Below are positions 53,361 to 62,406 of a stretch of DNA of 64,000 bases, one piece after another. The notes below the pieces were generated by a model. The model searched no databases and was not told the DNA's origin. It was given only the letters and a program-made list of their open reading frames with translations. This stretch comes from Pseudomonadota bacterium (lineage in GTDB: Bacteria > Pseudomonadota > Gammaproteobacteria > Steroidobacterales > Steroidobacteraceae). The DNA lies in NCBI GenBank assembly GCA_023423935.1, contig JAFAEQ010000011.1:109784-173783 (forward strand), in the 5' to 3' direction. The translations under genes were made by a program, and so were the position numbers. Numbering within the stretch: the first letter of the stretch is position 1; the number at the start of each line of letters is the position of its first letter.

Positions 53361-53903
53361 TCAACCTTTGACGTAACCCGAGCGTCGCGCGGCTGTACGC
53401 AAAATACCTGCAACGGATTTGCCGTCGCGGATCTCTCCGCTCGCTGCCATCTGCACGGCTTCGCTCAAGGGTTTCCAATGAATCTCCATGACTTCGTGTT
53501 CTTCGTGTGCGCTGCCGATCGTCCGCAGCCCGGTGGCAAGAAACAGATGTACGACTTCGGTGAATACGCCGGGCGAGCTCAGGACGTCGCCGAGGCTTTC
53601 CCAGTGCTCGGCCGCGCATCCCGCTTCTTCCCCGAGTTCTCGATGCGCTGTTTCGATGGGCGGCTCACGGTTGTCGATCTTCCCGGCCGGCAATTCCCAC
53701 AACCATCCCTGAGCGGCGTGACGGAACTGACGCAGCAGGCAGATTTCATCGCGCTCGTTCAGTGCCACGACTGCAGCGCCGCCGGGGTGGTGAATCATCT
53801 CCAGGTCCGCGACATTGCCATTTGGCAGCTGCACGCGTTCCACATTCACTTCGATGACGCGGCCTTTGAATACGGGGCTGACGGACAGCAGTTTGCTTTG
53901 CAT
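53361..53903 (-). CDS. Nudix hydrolase, ADP-ribose pyrophosphatase-like
   Basis: A 180-residue Nudix protein. The Nudix box runs GKIDNREPPIETAHRELGEEAG with its REXXEE core, preceded by LLRQFRHAAQGWLWELPAG and followed by SLGDVLSSPGVFTEVVHLFLATGL. This order is typical of ADP-sugar pyrophosphatases (NudF/YffH type), which split ADP-ribose to AMP and ribose phosphate with Mg. No partner gene is adjacent. Confidence 0.88.
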   Translation of the reverse strand: MQSKLLSVSPVFKGRVIEVNVERVQLPNGNVADLEMIHHPGGAAVVALNERDEICLLRQFRHAAQGWLWELPAGKIDNREPPIETAHRELGEEAGCAAEHWESLGDVLSSPGVFTEVVHLFLATGLRTIGSAHEEHEVMEIHWKPLSEAVQMAASGEIRDGKSVAGILRTAARRSGYVKG

Positions 53904-54075
53904 GAACTAGGTAACCTCTGATCAATTCTCCATTCGCAACCATAGTTGCTTCGCCCACCGAAGCATTTCAACCAGTTGCAGACTTGCGAAGGTCAGGGAA
54001 GTCGATAAATCAGAGCTTCCCTAGCTCTGGGGTGAAGAGGATTGGCGACAGCGTCGACGCGTGCGTTGTGCGTGA

Positions 54076-54498
54076 CTATTGGCCGTCGTCGACATCATCG
54101 ACGATGGCCTGGCCGGTCAGGCGCCGATAGAGGTACGACCATGACGTGCCGATCGCGAGGATGAGCGACAGCACGATAAGTCCGATCCAGATGATCGCGT
54201 TGTGGTCGGAGAACGAGACCCATCCCCACGAAACGATCATCCAGATCATCGCCGCGAAAAACGCGAGTGCCAGGATGAATCCGAGCACGCCGATCGCGCG
54301 GAGTGTGGCGCCGAGCAGTACCACCCATGCAATCAAAAGCCCAATGCCGAGCACGGCCTCGAGCGGCGTCACCTGCGGGAAGTCCTTCGCGAGCATGTGT
54401 ACGTATGACTGTCCGCTTGGATTGAACGTAAGCATCACCAGGGCGAGCGCCAGCAAGGCACGCAGCAGAAAGCCACTCAGCGTGAGTTTGTCGTTCAC
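54076..54498 (-). CDS. DUF6524 family membrane protein
   Basis: A 140-residue protein with four hydrophobic segments (LLRALLALALVMLTF, VLGIGLLIAWVVLLG, VLGFILALAFFAAMIWMIV, IIWIGLIVLSLILAIG). I recognise LTFNPSGQSYVHML, W at the third segment and the SYLYRRLTGQ ending as DUF6524. Inner-membrane, function unknown. Upstream small palindromes at 53995-54029 (CAGAGCT/AGCTCTG) lie beyond its stop. Confidence 0.8.
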   Translation of the reverse strand: MNDKLTLSGFLLRALLALALVMLTFNPSGQSYVHMLAKDFPQVTPLEAVLGIGLLIAWVVLLGATLRAIGVLGFILALAFFAAMIWMIVSWGWVSFSDHNAIIWIGLIVLSLILAIGTSWSYLYRRLTGQAIVDDVDDGQ

Positions 54499-54620
54499 GG
54501 CCAGCTCCGTACGGGGGTCGGGCGAGTATCGGCGAGCAGGGGAAAGCGGCCAAGCGGCGTAACAGTTCCTGATGGACGCTCTATCGAATTCCCATGCGGA
54601 TCCAGGGTTGGGCGCGAGTC

Positions 54621-55790
54621 CTACCCCCGCGGGCGGCCGCCTTCTTCGGCAGACTCTTCGTCTGCGGCGTCCGGACCTTCGTCGCTGTCATCGCCGCCCT
54701 TGTTCGTGAGCGCCGACTTCGAGGTCTCCATGCCGATGCGATAGGCCGCAAAGCCCGGCAGCACGACCTGGTTCAAGGCCATGCCGAGCACCCGACCCTT
54801 GACCGGTGCGTAGATGCGGTATTGCTGATTCGACAGCGGATCGGTGACGACCCCCAGCAGCTCGCCTTCACTTACCCGTTCGCCCAATGCCACGTCAGAG
54901 AACAGGATCCCGCCATTGTCGACCCGGACCCATTTGGACGCGTAATAGACCGCCTCCGGATCGCCCCAGTAGCGGCGTTGCTTGGTCATGCCGAGCGCGT
55001 ACATGAGCGTCTCGATCGCCTTCGCGCCGTGTTCGACCTGCTCGGACTGCACCCGCATCGGTTCGCCCATCTCGAAAGTTACGGACGGGATGCCGGCGTC
55101 GTTGGCGGCGCGGCGCAGGGAGCCCTTGTCCCCCGCACTGTGCAGGACCACGGTCGCGCCTACGCCCTGCGTAATTCGGGCGATCTGCGGCGAGCGCAGA
55201 TCGGCGCGGACTTGGGGCAGGTTGGTTCGATTGAGCGATCCGGTGTGCAGATCGATGAGCGCGGAGCAATGGCGAATCACCTCGTTGAAGAACGAGTGGG
55301 CCATGCGAGTGGCCGAGCTGCCCCGTTCGTTGCCGGGGAAATAGCGATTGAGATCCCGCCGATCGGGCAGATAGCGCTGGCCCCGATAAAACCCCTGGAT
55401 GTTCACGATGGGGACACCGATCACGGCACCGTTGAGCTCTTCGACATCGATGTCGTCGAGCACGCGTCGTACGACCTCGATCCCGTTCAGCTCATCGCCG
55501 TGTACGGCAGCGGTCATGCACAGGACGGGACCGGGCCCGGTCCCGTTCAGAACGATCACCGGGACCGGCACGACGAAGCCCTCGATCGCCGTGCCGTTGG
55601 TCCAGGTGAGGCGCTTGCGCGTCCCAGGCGGTACCTCCGCGCCGAGCAGCCGCAACTTACCTTTCGGCTTGAGCTCGTTGGGAATGGTCCTGGCGGGCTG
55701 ATTTTGAGCCAGTGCCGGCGTTGCCACGATGAACAGTGCTGCGCAGACGCATGCGCAGGCGGTGTGAAAGGCCACGCGGCCGAGCATCAT
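54621..55790 (-). CDS. Exported succinylglutamate desuccinylase/aspartoacylase family protein
   Basis: A 389-residue protein with a signal peptide ending near PALAQ. The zinc-carboxypeptidase-like core has the ligands in HGDELNG and LIDLHTG and the catalytic Glu in VTFEMGEP. A C-terminal beta domain (LGVVTDPLSNQQYRIYAPVKGRVLGM) is like that of AstE/AspA relatives, followed by an acidic, low-complexity tail. These hydrolase domains cleave N-acyl amino acids; the substrate of secreted members is not known. Confidence 0.88.
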   Translation of the reverse strand: MMLGRVAFHTACACVCAALFIVATPALAQNQPARTIPNELKPKGKLRLLGAEVPPGTRKRLTWTNGTAIEGFVVPVPVIVLNGTGPGPVLCMTAAVHGDELNGIEVVRRVLDDIDVEELNGAVIGVPIVNIQGFYRGQRYLPDRRDLNRYFPGNERGSSATRMAHSFFNEVIRHCSALIDLHTGSLNRTNLPQVRADLRSPQIARITQGVGATVVLHSAGDKGSLRRAANDAGIPSVTFEMGEPMRVQSEQVEHGAKAIETLMYALGMTKQRRYWGDPEAVYYASKWVRVDNGGILFSDVALGERVSEGELLGVVTDPLSNQQYRIYAPVKGRVLGMALNQVVLPGFAAYRIGMETSKSALTNKGGDDSDEGPDAADEESAEEGGRPRG

Positions 55791-55951
55791 CTTTCCTCTT
55801 CGACGGTTCGGTGCCTACAAATTCGAATGCGGTCGCGGGGTGCCCAGGTTCGGGTGAGTACAGGATGTTCAGAGCCCGCAGCCCGACCGCTCGACTCGAA
55901 GATAGTGGAAACGGCCGCGATCGACCACCTGGAGAAAGAGGCTGCAAACAG

Positions 55952-56032
55952 GCCTCTTCCGCGGACGCGGAAGAGGCGGGTCAGCGCGGCACTACGCGCT
56001 GAAGTTCGGCTGATCGGTGCGATCAGCCGAAC
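55952..56032. terminator. Two perfect hairpins downstream of the second RRM gene
   Basis: GCCTCTTCCGCG/CGCGGAAGAGGC (55952-55963, 55966-55977) is a 12-base stem with a 2-base loop. GTTCGGCTGATC/GATCAGCCGAAC (56004-56015, 56021-56032) is a 12-base stem with a 5-base loop. Both lie just beyond the stop of the minus-strand RRM gene. T-runs are absent. Confidence 0.55.
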
Positions 56033-56041
56033 AGGAGGCGC

Positions 56042-56320
56042 TTACCAGCGGGGAGCGCCCTGACGCGGCGGACGGGCCTCGCGCTCGCGTGCCTCGTTCA
56101 CGCGCAGCGGACGGCCGCCCATGTCCAGGCCATTGGTGTGCTGAATGGCCTTCTGCGCATCCGACGGAGGCATCTCGACGAAGCCGAAGCCGCGCGGGCG
56201 TCCGGTTTCGCGATCGTTGATGAGCTTCACGGACTGCACATTGCCATGCTGCTCGAACAGGTTACGTACTTCTGCTTCGGTAGCGCTGAACGGAAGATTT
56301 CCAACGTAGATCGTCGTCAT
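56042..56320 (-). CDS. RRM-type RNA-binding protein, short tail
   Basis: A 92-residue paralog of the protein at 50786. RNP2 IYVGNLPF and RNP1 RGFGFVEM are identical in both, and the first 70 residues are close, so this is a recent or conserved duplication. The tail is short and Arg/Pro-rich rather than glycine-rich. It has its own non-coding leader (56321-56626). The two copies are on opposite strands, 5 kb apart. Confidence 0.92.
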   Translation of the reverse strand: MTTIYVGNLPFSATEAEVRNLFEQHGNVQSVKLINDRETGRPRGFGFVEMPPSDAQKAIQHTNGLDMGGRPLRVNEAREREARPPRQGAPRW

Positions 56321-56626
56321 CGAAGGGTTACTCGTGTCACTGACGGGAATGCAGCATCACCACCCATCACGCAAGCTGCTTGCGGCGAGCTTCGGGAGGG
56401 GAATGGACTGCGCCTGGTCGTACGCATCGAACTGATGGCCGTGGTGCCGTAGGTCGGTAGGAGTGCCAGAGAAAGGGTCGCCGGGAGCTTTCAGTGTATG
56501 CGTTGTTTTGCTGACCGCGGCCGATACTACGTCACCACCTATTGAGGGTGCAACGGTAAGAAACGGACGAAACCGCCGAAAAACCGGCCTTTTTGTGGCA
56601 GAAAAGAGATAGCCCGCCCCGGGCGT
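56321..56626. other. Leader region of the second RRM gene
   Basis: About 306 bases, non-coding. A CGCAAG/CTTGCG hairpin with a 3-base loop lies at 56370-56384. No gene or known RNA family was recognised. Confidence 0.4.
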
Positions 56627-56815
56627 TCAGGAGGCCTGCTGACGCGAGCGGGAGATCCAGTGTTCGAAGTTTCTGAGGTTGCCGAGGTTCGTGTCCTCGT
56701 CGTTCCAGTAACGCAGCCAGTCCTGCAGGCAGGGTGGATCTTCCGGCCATGTGCGATTGTTGTTCGCTGCGGCCACCTGACGCAGACGATCGTAAAGATT
56801 GGTCAATGGGTCCAT
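56627..56815 (-). CDS. Small tryptophan-rich protein of 62 residues
   Basis: The frame from ATG 56815 is preceded by GGAGA at about eight bases, a good ribosome site for the minus strand. It reads MDPLTNLYDRLRQV, then a Trp-rich middle with WPEDPPCLQDWLRYWNDEDTN and FEHWISRSRQ. No domain was recognised. It stands alone between the RRM leader and the octamer repeat. The start and the odd composition support a real gene, but not its function. Confidence 0.6.
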   Translation of the reverse strand: MDPLTNLYDRLRQVAAANNNRTWPEDPPCLQDWLRYWNDEDTNLGNLRNFEHWISRSRQQAS

Positions 56816-56908
56816 ACGATGTTCTCCGTGAATGACGGCAAGCATCGTGCAGTTTCCCGATGAAGTCAGTGTGACAAAGGGACTACGGGGAGAAGACAGA
56901 GAAGTCAG

Positions 56909-56998
56909 CTAGTCGGCTAGCCAACGAGTCCGCGAGCCAGAGAAGGAGGGGCTCGTCTTCTTCGCTCTGGCTAGCGGTCTAGCAGACTAGTTGGCCAG
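56909..56998. repeat. Two-armed octamer repeat downstream of speA
   Basis: The left arm (56909-56940) has CTAGTCGG, CTAGCCAA, CGAGTCCG, CGAGCCAG. The right arm (56967-56998), read inverted, has CTGGCCAA, CTAGTCTG, CTAGACCG, CTAGCCAG. The core is 26 bases. The last four octamers share order with 10538-10569 and 26779-26810. Confidence 0.88.
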
Positions 56999-57018
56999 CA
57001 GCTCGAGTGAGCGCAAGC

Positions 57019-58959
57019 TCACTCGAGATACGTGTATCCGCTCAGCTCCCACTCGTAGAAGCGGCGCAGGGCCTGGCTCTCGGTCAGGGTCATGCGGCCT
57101 TCGCGTACCGCGCGTTCACAGTCGCGCGCGAGTTTCGGGAACAGGCTGTCGACGTCGTATTGCATGTAGCGCAGCACTTCACCTGCGGTATCGCCTTTGA
57201 CGATCTCCTCGATCCACCAGCCGCCCTCATCGTGCAGTCGGATGTGGACGACGTGCGTGTCACCGAAGAGGTTGTGCAGATCGCCGAGTGTCTCCTGGTA
57301 CGCGCCTACCAGGAACACAGCGAGGTAGTACTCCTCGCCCGGGCGCAACTCGTGCAGCTCGAGGGTGCGCTTCACATCGCGATGGCTCACGAAGCGATCG
57401 ATCTTGCCATCGGAGTCGCACGTGATATCGGCCAGCACCGCATTGCGCGTCGGTTTCTCGTTGAGCCGATGGATCGGCATGATCGGAAACAACTGGCCGA
57501 TGGCCCAGCTGTCGGGCAGCGACTGGAAGACCGAAAAATTGCAGAAGTACGTGTCCGAGAGAATCAGCTCGAGTCCTTCGAGCTCTTCCGGCACGCGATC
57601 GAGCTTGCGGCAGTAATCGCGAATGCGTGCACACGTCGCCCAGTACAAGCGCTCCGCGAGCCCGCGGAATTCGAGATTCATCAATCCCAGGTTGAACATC
57701 TGCAGGACTTGTTCGCGGGCCTGCACGGCGTCGTGATAGCACTCGACCAGCCGTCGTTCATTGACGCTGCGATAGGCGACGAACAGATCGGCGACCGGCT
57801 GCGGCAGCTCTTCGTCGCCGCGATAGTCCTCTTCGACGCGGCCAGTGATCTGGAACTGATCGAGCGCCGAGGAGCCGAGCGCATTGAAAATGAGCACGCT
57901 GTGATGTGCGGCGGTGGCACGGCCGGATTCGCTCACGATGATCGGATGATCGATGCCGCGCGCATTGCAGACGCTCGCGATCCGGTACACGACGTCGCTC
58001 GCGTACTCGTTCATCGTGTAGTTCATCGACGACTCGTAGTTGGTGCCGCTGCCGTCGTAATCGACACCGAGTCCGCCGCCGACGTCGATGTACTTGAGTC
58101 CAGCGCCCATGAGTTTGAGCTCTGCGTAGACGTGAGCCAGCTCATTGATCGCATCTTTTACGCGACGGATGTCCTGCAGCTGGCTGCCCGGATGGCAGTG
58201 CACGAGCTCCAGGCAATCGAGCATCTGATGCTCACGCAGTGTCTTCACCAGTTCAAGGATCTCGCTGACGAACAGGCCGAACTTGGATTTCTCTCCCGCG
58301 GAGTCGCGCCAGCGGCCGGCGCCTTCGCTCGCAAGCTTGACGCGCACGCCGATGCGCGGACGCACCTGATACTTCTCGGCCTGCTTCAGCACGAGCGCGA
58401 GTTCTTCGAAGTTCTCGATCACTGGAATGATCGTGCGGCCGAGCTTGGTGGCAAGGATCACCGCTTCGATGTAGCTGTCATCCTTGAAGCCGTTGCACAC
58501 GATCATGCGCTCCGGCGCATCCTCAGTGAGGGCCATGACGGCGAGCAGTTCGGGTTTCGAGCCCGCTTCCAGCCCGAAGCCGAACTCCGCGCCGTAGCGA
58601 TAGACCTCCTCGACGACGAGGCGCTGCTGGTTCACCTTGATCGGAAAGACGGCGCAGTAACGGTTCTTGTAGTCATTCTCGGCAATGGCCTGGGCGAACG
58701 CGCCATGCAGGCGCTGCAGACGATGGCGCAGGATGTCCGAGAAGCGCACGACCACGGGTGCGGTGAGATCGCGCGCTTTGAGGCCTTCGACGACTTCGTG
58801 CAGATCGATCTCATGCGCCGGATCGCCATCGGGACGTACGACGACGTTCCCCGCGGCGTTGATGCCGAAGTAGTGCCGGCCCCAGGCGGGTACCTGGTAG
58901 AGGTCGAGCGAATCTTCGATCTTCCAGGAGGAAACGACTTCTGTGCCAATGCGTGCCAT
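57019..58959 (-). CDS. speA: Biosynthetic arginine decarboxylase
   Basis: SpeA decarboxylates arginine to agmatine, the entry to polyamines. The 646 residues carry the PLP lysine Lys108 in AVFPIKVNQ, GFGLEAGSKPELL, LVHCHPGSQLQDIRRV and YIDVGGGLGVDYDGSG for phosphate binding, and LSDTYFCNFSVFQSLPD with the C-terminal catalytic Cys. ATG 58959 is used; a GTG at 59022 is the only upstream option. The nearby homospermidine synthase suggests that polyamine genes are grouped here. Confidence 0.95.
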   Translation of the reverse strand: MARIGTEVVSSWKIEDSLDLYQVPAWGRHYFGINAAGNVVVRPDGDPAHEIDLHEVVEGLKARDLTAPVVVRFSDILRHRLQRLHGAFAQAIAENDYKNRYCAVFPIKVNQQRLVVEEVYRYGAEFGFGLEAGSKPELLAVMALTEDAPERMIVCNGFKDDSYIEAVILATKLGRTIIPVIENFEELALVLKQAEKYQVRPRIGVRVKLASEGAGRWRDSAGEKSKFGLFVSEILELVKTLREHQMLDCLELVHCHPGSQLQDIRRVKDAINELAHVYAELKLMGAGLKYIDVGGGLGVDYDGSGTNYESSMNYTMNEYASDVVYRIASVCNARGIDHPIIVSESGRATAAHHSVLIFNALGSSALDQFQITGRVEEDYRGDEELPQPVADLFVAYRSVNERRLVECYHDAVQAREQVLQMFNLGLMNLEFRGLAERLYWATCARIRDYCRKLDRVPEELEGLELILSDTYFCNFSVFQSLPDSWAIGQLFPIMPIHRLNEKPTRNAVLADITCDSDGKIDRFVSHRDVKRTLELHELRPGEEYYLAVFLVGAYQETLGDLHNLFGDTHVVHIRLHDEGGWWIEEIVKGDTAGEVLRYMQYDVDSLFPKLARDCERAVREGRMTLTESQALRRFYEWELSGYTYLE

Positions 58960-59120
58960 AGCGGCGAGGAATTCCCGGGAGCGGTGAATGAGAGGGGAGT
59001 CGCTCGATCGAATCGATCGCACGACGTTCGAGAATCAGAGGGTCCTTTTGCGGGCGCGAAAGATATCACTGCAAGTTGAGCGTTGACAGTTGCGGGCGCA
59101 TGGCGCCTGCGATGCAACGC

Positions 59121-59969
59121 TCAAGCTTTGCCGCCGGTTGCAACAGGTCGCGAGGGATCGCGAATCCATTCGCTCCAAGAGCCGGCGTACAACTTCGCGC
59201 CGGGCTTGCCGGCGACTTCCATTGCAAGCAGCAAATGACAGGCGGTGACGCCCGAGCCGCACATTGCAATGGTGTGCGCGTCGTCGACGCCGTCCTGCGA
59301 TTTCTCGAACCGCGCTCGCAATTCCTTCGCAGGCAGAAATCGGCCTGAAGCCTCCAGATCGAGCGCAAAAGGATGATTGCGTGCGCCGGGTACGTGGCCT
59401 GCGACAGGGTCGATCGGTTCGACGGTGCCTGCGAAGCGCTCGGGGGCGCGGGCATCGAGCAGACGCCAACCTTCGGCAAGGTGAGATGCGAGCTCGCGAG
59501 CATCGACCCACGTGCTGCGATCCGGATGAGCTTCAAAAGTGGTCCCAGCCCGGTGCGGCACGTCGGTGCTCGTTGAATGTCCCGCGGCAATCCAGGCTTT
59601 GTAGCCTCCGTCGAGCACTGCAACTTGCTTATGTCCGACCCAGCGCAGCAGCCACCACAGTCGCGCAGCGTAGGCGCCGTTATCGGCATCGTAGGCAACG
59701 ATCTGGGTTTGCGGCGTCACTCCCCAGCGTCCCAGCGTGTCGGCGAAATCCTGTGGCGCAGGCAATGGATGCCGACCTGTCGTGGCTGTGATCGGACTGG
59801 CCAGATCGCGATCCAGATGCGCGTAGATGGCATTCGGAATGTGACCTTCCGCATAGGCGGCTTCGCCGACCGTCGGTTTGCCCAGTTCGAAACGGCAGTC
59901 GATGATGAGCCAGTCCCGATCCTGCACATGCGCGGCGAGATCGGCGACGGAAATGAGAGTGGTGAACAT
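59121..59969 (-). CDS. sseA: Rhodanese-type sulfurtransferase (3-mercaptopyruvate/thiosulfate)
   Basis: A 282-residue tandem rhodanese. The N-terminal inactive domain has LIIDCRFELGKP and YDADNGAYAARLWWLLRWVGH; the C-terminal domain has LLDARAPERFAGTVEPIDPVAGHVPGA and the active Cys in MCGSGVTAC near residue 240. The CGSGVTA loop is the SseA form, which transfers sulfur from 3-mercaptopyruvate. No signal peptide. It lies upstream of speA in the same direction. Confidence 0.92.
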   Translation of the reverse strand: MFTTLISVADLAAHVQDRDWLIIDCRFELGKPTVGEAAYAEGHIPNAIYAHLDRDLASPITATTGRHPLPAPQDFADTLGRWGVTPQTQIVAYDADNGAYAARLWWLLRWVGHKQVAVLDGGYKAWIAAGHSTSTDVPHRAGTTFEAHPDRSTWVDARELASHLAEGWRLLDARAPERFAGTVEPIDPVAGHVPGARNHPFALDLEASGRFLPAKELRARFEKSQDGVDDAHTIAMCGSGVTACHLLLAMEVAGKPGAKLYAGSWSEWIRDPSRPVATGGKA

Positions 59970-60125
59970 AGGAGGGTGTCCGCAAGCGAATCGATGCGGA
60001 ATTCTCGCGCCGCTCGGCATCCCCAGTCACCTGCCGCGTGAAAACCGCAGGTGTGGAACGTCCGGCGTGCGCTCGCAGACCCTTCCGCTACAATCGCCGC
60101 GGACGAATCTCAATAGGCGCGATAC

Positions 60126-60803
60126 ATGGCACTCGAATTGTGGTGGGGTAGCGGCAGTCCGTATTCCTGGCGAGCTCTGCTCGCGCTCGAGTACAAGCAG
60201 CTGCCGTATGTGTCGCATCTGGTGCACTTCGCCAAGCAGGAGCACAAATCACCCGAGTTGCTGGCGATGAATCCGCGCGGACGGGTGCCCGTGCTGAAAG
60301 ACGGCGACTACGTATGCTTCGAGTCGCTGGCGATCCTGCATTACCTCGATCGCAAATATCCGGAGCGTCCGTTGTTCGGTCGCACGCCCGAAGAGGCCGG
60401 CACGATCGTGCGTGTGATCAGCGAATATCACTCGTACGTCGAAGAGCACTTCAAGAAAGTCGTGTATGCGATTCTTTTCCAGCCCGCGGACGGCAGCGTC
60501 TCGGATGAGGTCACGCGTGCGATGCATCTGCTGGCGGCAGAAGCGCGCACCATCGAAACGCGCCTCGCAACTTCGTCGTGGCTGGTGGGCGATTACTTCT
60601 CTGCCGCCGACGTCGTGATGTTCCCGGCCATTCAAGTGCTGCTGCGCGCATTTGATCGACGCGAGGCGCACGAGCTGCGCAACCGCTTGCTGCCACTCGA
60701 AACCAACTATCCGGCCATTTTCGCCTGGACGAAGCGCGTCGAAGCGTTACCTGGTTACGAACGTACCTACCCGCCGCATTGGCGCGAAGCGCGCGAGGGT
60801 TAG
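60126..60803 (+). CDS. Glutathione S-transferase family protein
   Basis: A 225-residue GST. The N-terminal domain reads LELWWGSGSPYSWRALLALEYKQL, then NPRGRVPVLKDGDYVCFESLAILHYL; the helical half has FSAADVVMFPAIQVLLRA. The Ser in SPYSW is the likely glutathione-activating residue. Different from the GST at 47614. It starts about 160 bases from sseA on the other strand. Substrate unknown. Confidence 0.9.
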   Translation: MALELWWGSGSPYSWRALLALEYKQLPYVSHLVHFAKQEHKSPELLAMNPRGRVPVLKDGDYVCFESLAILHYLDRKYPERPLFGRTPEEAGTIVRVISEYHSYVEEHFKKVVYAILFQPADGSVSDEVTRAMHLLAAEARTIETRLATSSWLVGDYFSAADVVMFPAIQVLLRAFDRREAHELRNRLLPLETNYPAIFAWTKRVEALPGYERTYPPHWREAREG

Positions 60804-60916
60804 CAGCATCGGAAAAATCAACGGACCTGCGCGGGAAAAACACTTCGAAAATACCTGTGGATCCAGCACGATTTTCTCTGCTCGGCGTGCTGGGAGAAAT
60901 ACTTTCCCGAGGTCGA

Positions 60917-60947
60917 CGCGAGGGCAAAAATCAGTACACTCCTCGCG
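60917..60947. promoter_or_regulatory. Inverted repeat around a -10-like box before hss
   Basis: CGCGAGG (60917-60923) and CCTCGCG (60941-60947) are perfect inverses 17 bases apart. TACACT (60935-60940) lies inside and could be a -10 box. The homospermidine synthase start is 35 bases downstream. It could be an operator or a small hairpin. Confidence 0.4.
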
Positions 60948-60981
60948 TTCCGATTTTTCTTTTCTCTCGAGTTGAGTTGCT

Positions 60982-62397
60982 ATGTCTGAATTCCCCGTGC
61001 ATGTCGTTTTTCCCGGCCGCTTGGTGATGATCGGTTTCGGCAGCATCGGTCAGGGTGTTTTGCCGCTGATCATGCGTCACGTTGGCATCTCGCCCGAGCG
61101 GATCACGATCGTCACAGCGGACGACGCCGGCCGCGCGGAAGCAGCCGAGTACGGCATCAAGTTCGTCAAGCAGCCGCTCACGCAGGACAACTATCGCCAG
61201 GTGCTCGAGCCGCTGATCGGTCAAGGCGATTTTCTGTTGAACCTGTCAGTCGACGTGTCGAGCGTGGCGCTCATCGAATTCGCGCGCGATAAAGGTGCGC
61301 TGTATCTCGATACTTGCATCGAGCCGTGGCCTGGCGGTTACACCGATCCCAACGTGTCGCCGGCGCGACGCACGAACTATGCGCTGCGCGAGAGCGCGCT
61401 GGCGCTGCGTACGCCCGGCAAGAAAGGTCCGACGGCTGTGATCACGCATGGCGCCAATCCGGGTCTCGTGTCGCACTTCGTCAAGCAGGCGCTGCTCAAC
61501 ATCGCGGCTGACACGGGCGTCGATGCCGGCAATCCACGCTCGCGTGAAGAATGGGCGGCCCTCGCGCACAAGCTCGGCATCAAGGTGATTCACATTGCCG
61601 AGCGCGACACGCAGGTCGCCAACGTGCCGAAGCGCCCTGGCGAGTTCGTGAACACCTGGTCGGTCGATGGCTTCGTCAGTGAAGGCTGCCAGCCCGCTGA
61701 GCTGGGTTGGGGCGTGCATGAAAAAGCACTGCCGCCGCTCGGGCAGGAATTCGACTTCGGTCCGAAGTGTGCGATCTACATGCTGCGTCCAGGTGCGGGC
61801 ACTCGCGTGCGCACGTGGACACCGAAAGCGGGGTCCTTCCACGGATTCCTGATCACCCACGGCGAATCGATTTCGATTTCCGACTACCTTACTCATCGTG
61901 ATGGCAACAAGGTGGTCGCGCGGCCCACGGTGCATTACGCCTATCACCCCTGCGACGATGCGGTGCTGTCGGTCCATGAGTTCGGCGGTCGCAATTGGGA
62001 GCTGCAGCCGAAGAAGCGGATCCTGGGCAAGGAGATCATCGAAGGCATCGATGAGCTCGGTGTGCTGCTGGCAGGTCACAAGAAGAACGCTTATTGGTTC
62101 GGTTCACAGCTGTCCATCGACGAAGCGCGCGACCTCGTTCCGTACAACAGTGCGACGAGCCTGCAAGTGTGCGTGGCCGTGCTGTCGGGCCTCATCTGGG
62201 CGATGGAGAATCCGAACGAAGGTATCGTCGAGCCGGACGAAATCGACTTCCGCCGCAATCTCGAGATCTGCCGTCCGTATCTCGGACCGGTCGTTGGGGC
62301 GTACTCCGACTGGACGCCCCTGACCGATCGCAATCGACTGTTCAAGGAAGACGTCGACGCCAGCGATCCGTGGCAATTCAAGAACGTGCTGGTTTAA
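60982..62397 (+). CDS. hss: Homospermidine synthase
   Basis: Hss makes homospermidine from putrescine and spermidine in an NAD-dependent reaction. The 471-residue protein starts with the Rossmann motif VMIGFGSIGQGVLPLI, followed by TIVTADDAGRAEA, NLSVDVSSVALIEFA, CIEPWPGGYTDPN, ITHGANPGLVSHFVKQALL and the late YNSATSLQVCVAVLSG. These are typical of bacterial HSS in the saccharopine-dehydrogenase superfamily. Homospermidine replaces spermidine in several proteobacterial groups. A perfect hairpin at 62407-62444 lies just after the stop. Confidence 0.93.
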   Translation: MSEFPVHVVFPGRLVMIGFGSIGQGVLPLIMRHVGISPERITIVTADDAGRAEAAEYGIKFVKQPLTQDNYRQVLEPLIGQGDFLLNLSVDVSSVALIEFARDKGALYLDTCIEPWPGGYTDPNVSPARRTNYALRESALALRTPGKKGPTAVITHGANPGLVSHFVKQALLNIAADTGVDAGNPRSREEWAALAHKLGIKVIHIAERDTQVANVPKRPGEFVNTWSVDGFVSEGCQPAELGWGVHEKALPPLGQEFDFGPKCAIYMLRPGAGTRVRTWTPKAGSFHGFLITHGESISISDYLTHRDGNKVVARPTVHYAYHPCDDAVLSVHEFGGRNWELQPKKRILGKEIIEGIDELGVLLAGHKKNAYWFGSQLSIDEARDLVPYNSATSLQVCVAVLSGLIWAMENPNEGIVEPDEIDFRRNLEICRPYLGPVVGAYSDWTPLTDRNRLFKEDVDASDPWQFKNVLV

Positions 62398-62406
62398 ACG
62401 CACGCA

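Noticed and set aside
54594..56063. 489-codon plus-strand frame opposite the aspartoacylase-like gene
   Set aside because: Composition of an antisense shadow; the minus-strand protein has signal peptide and catalytic motifs.
57007..59079. 690-codon plus-strand frame opposite speA
   Set aside because: Antisense shadow of a conserved enzyme in a GC-rich genome; no domain or ribosome site.
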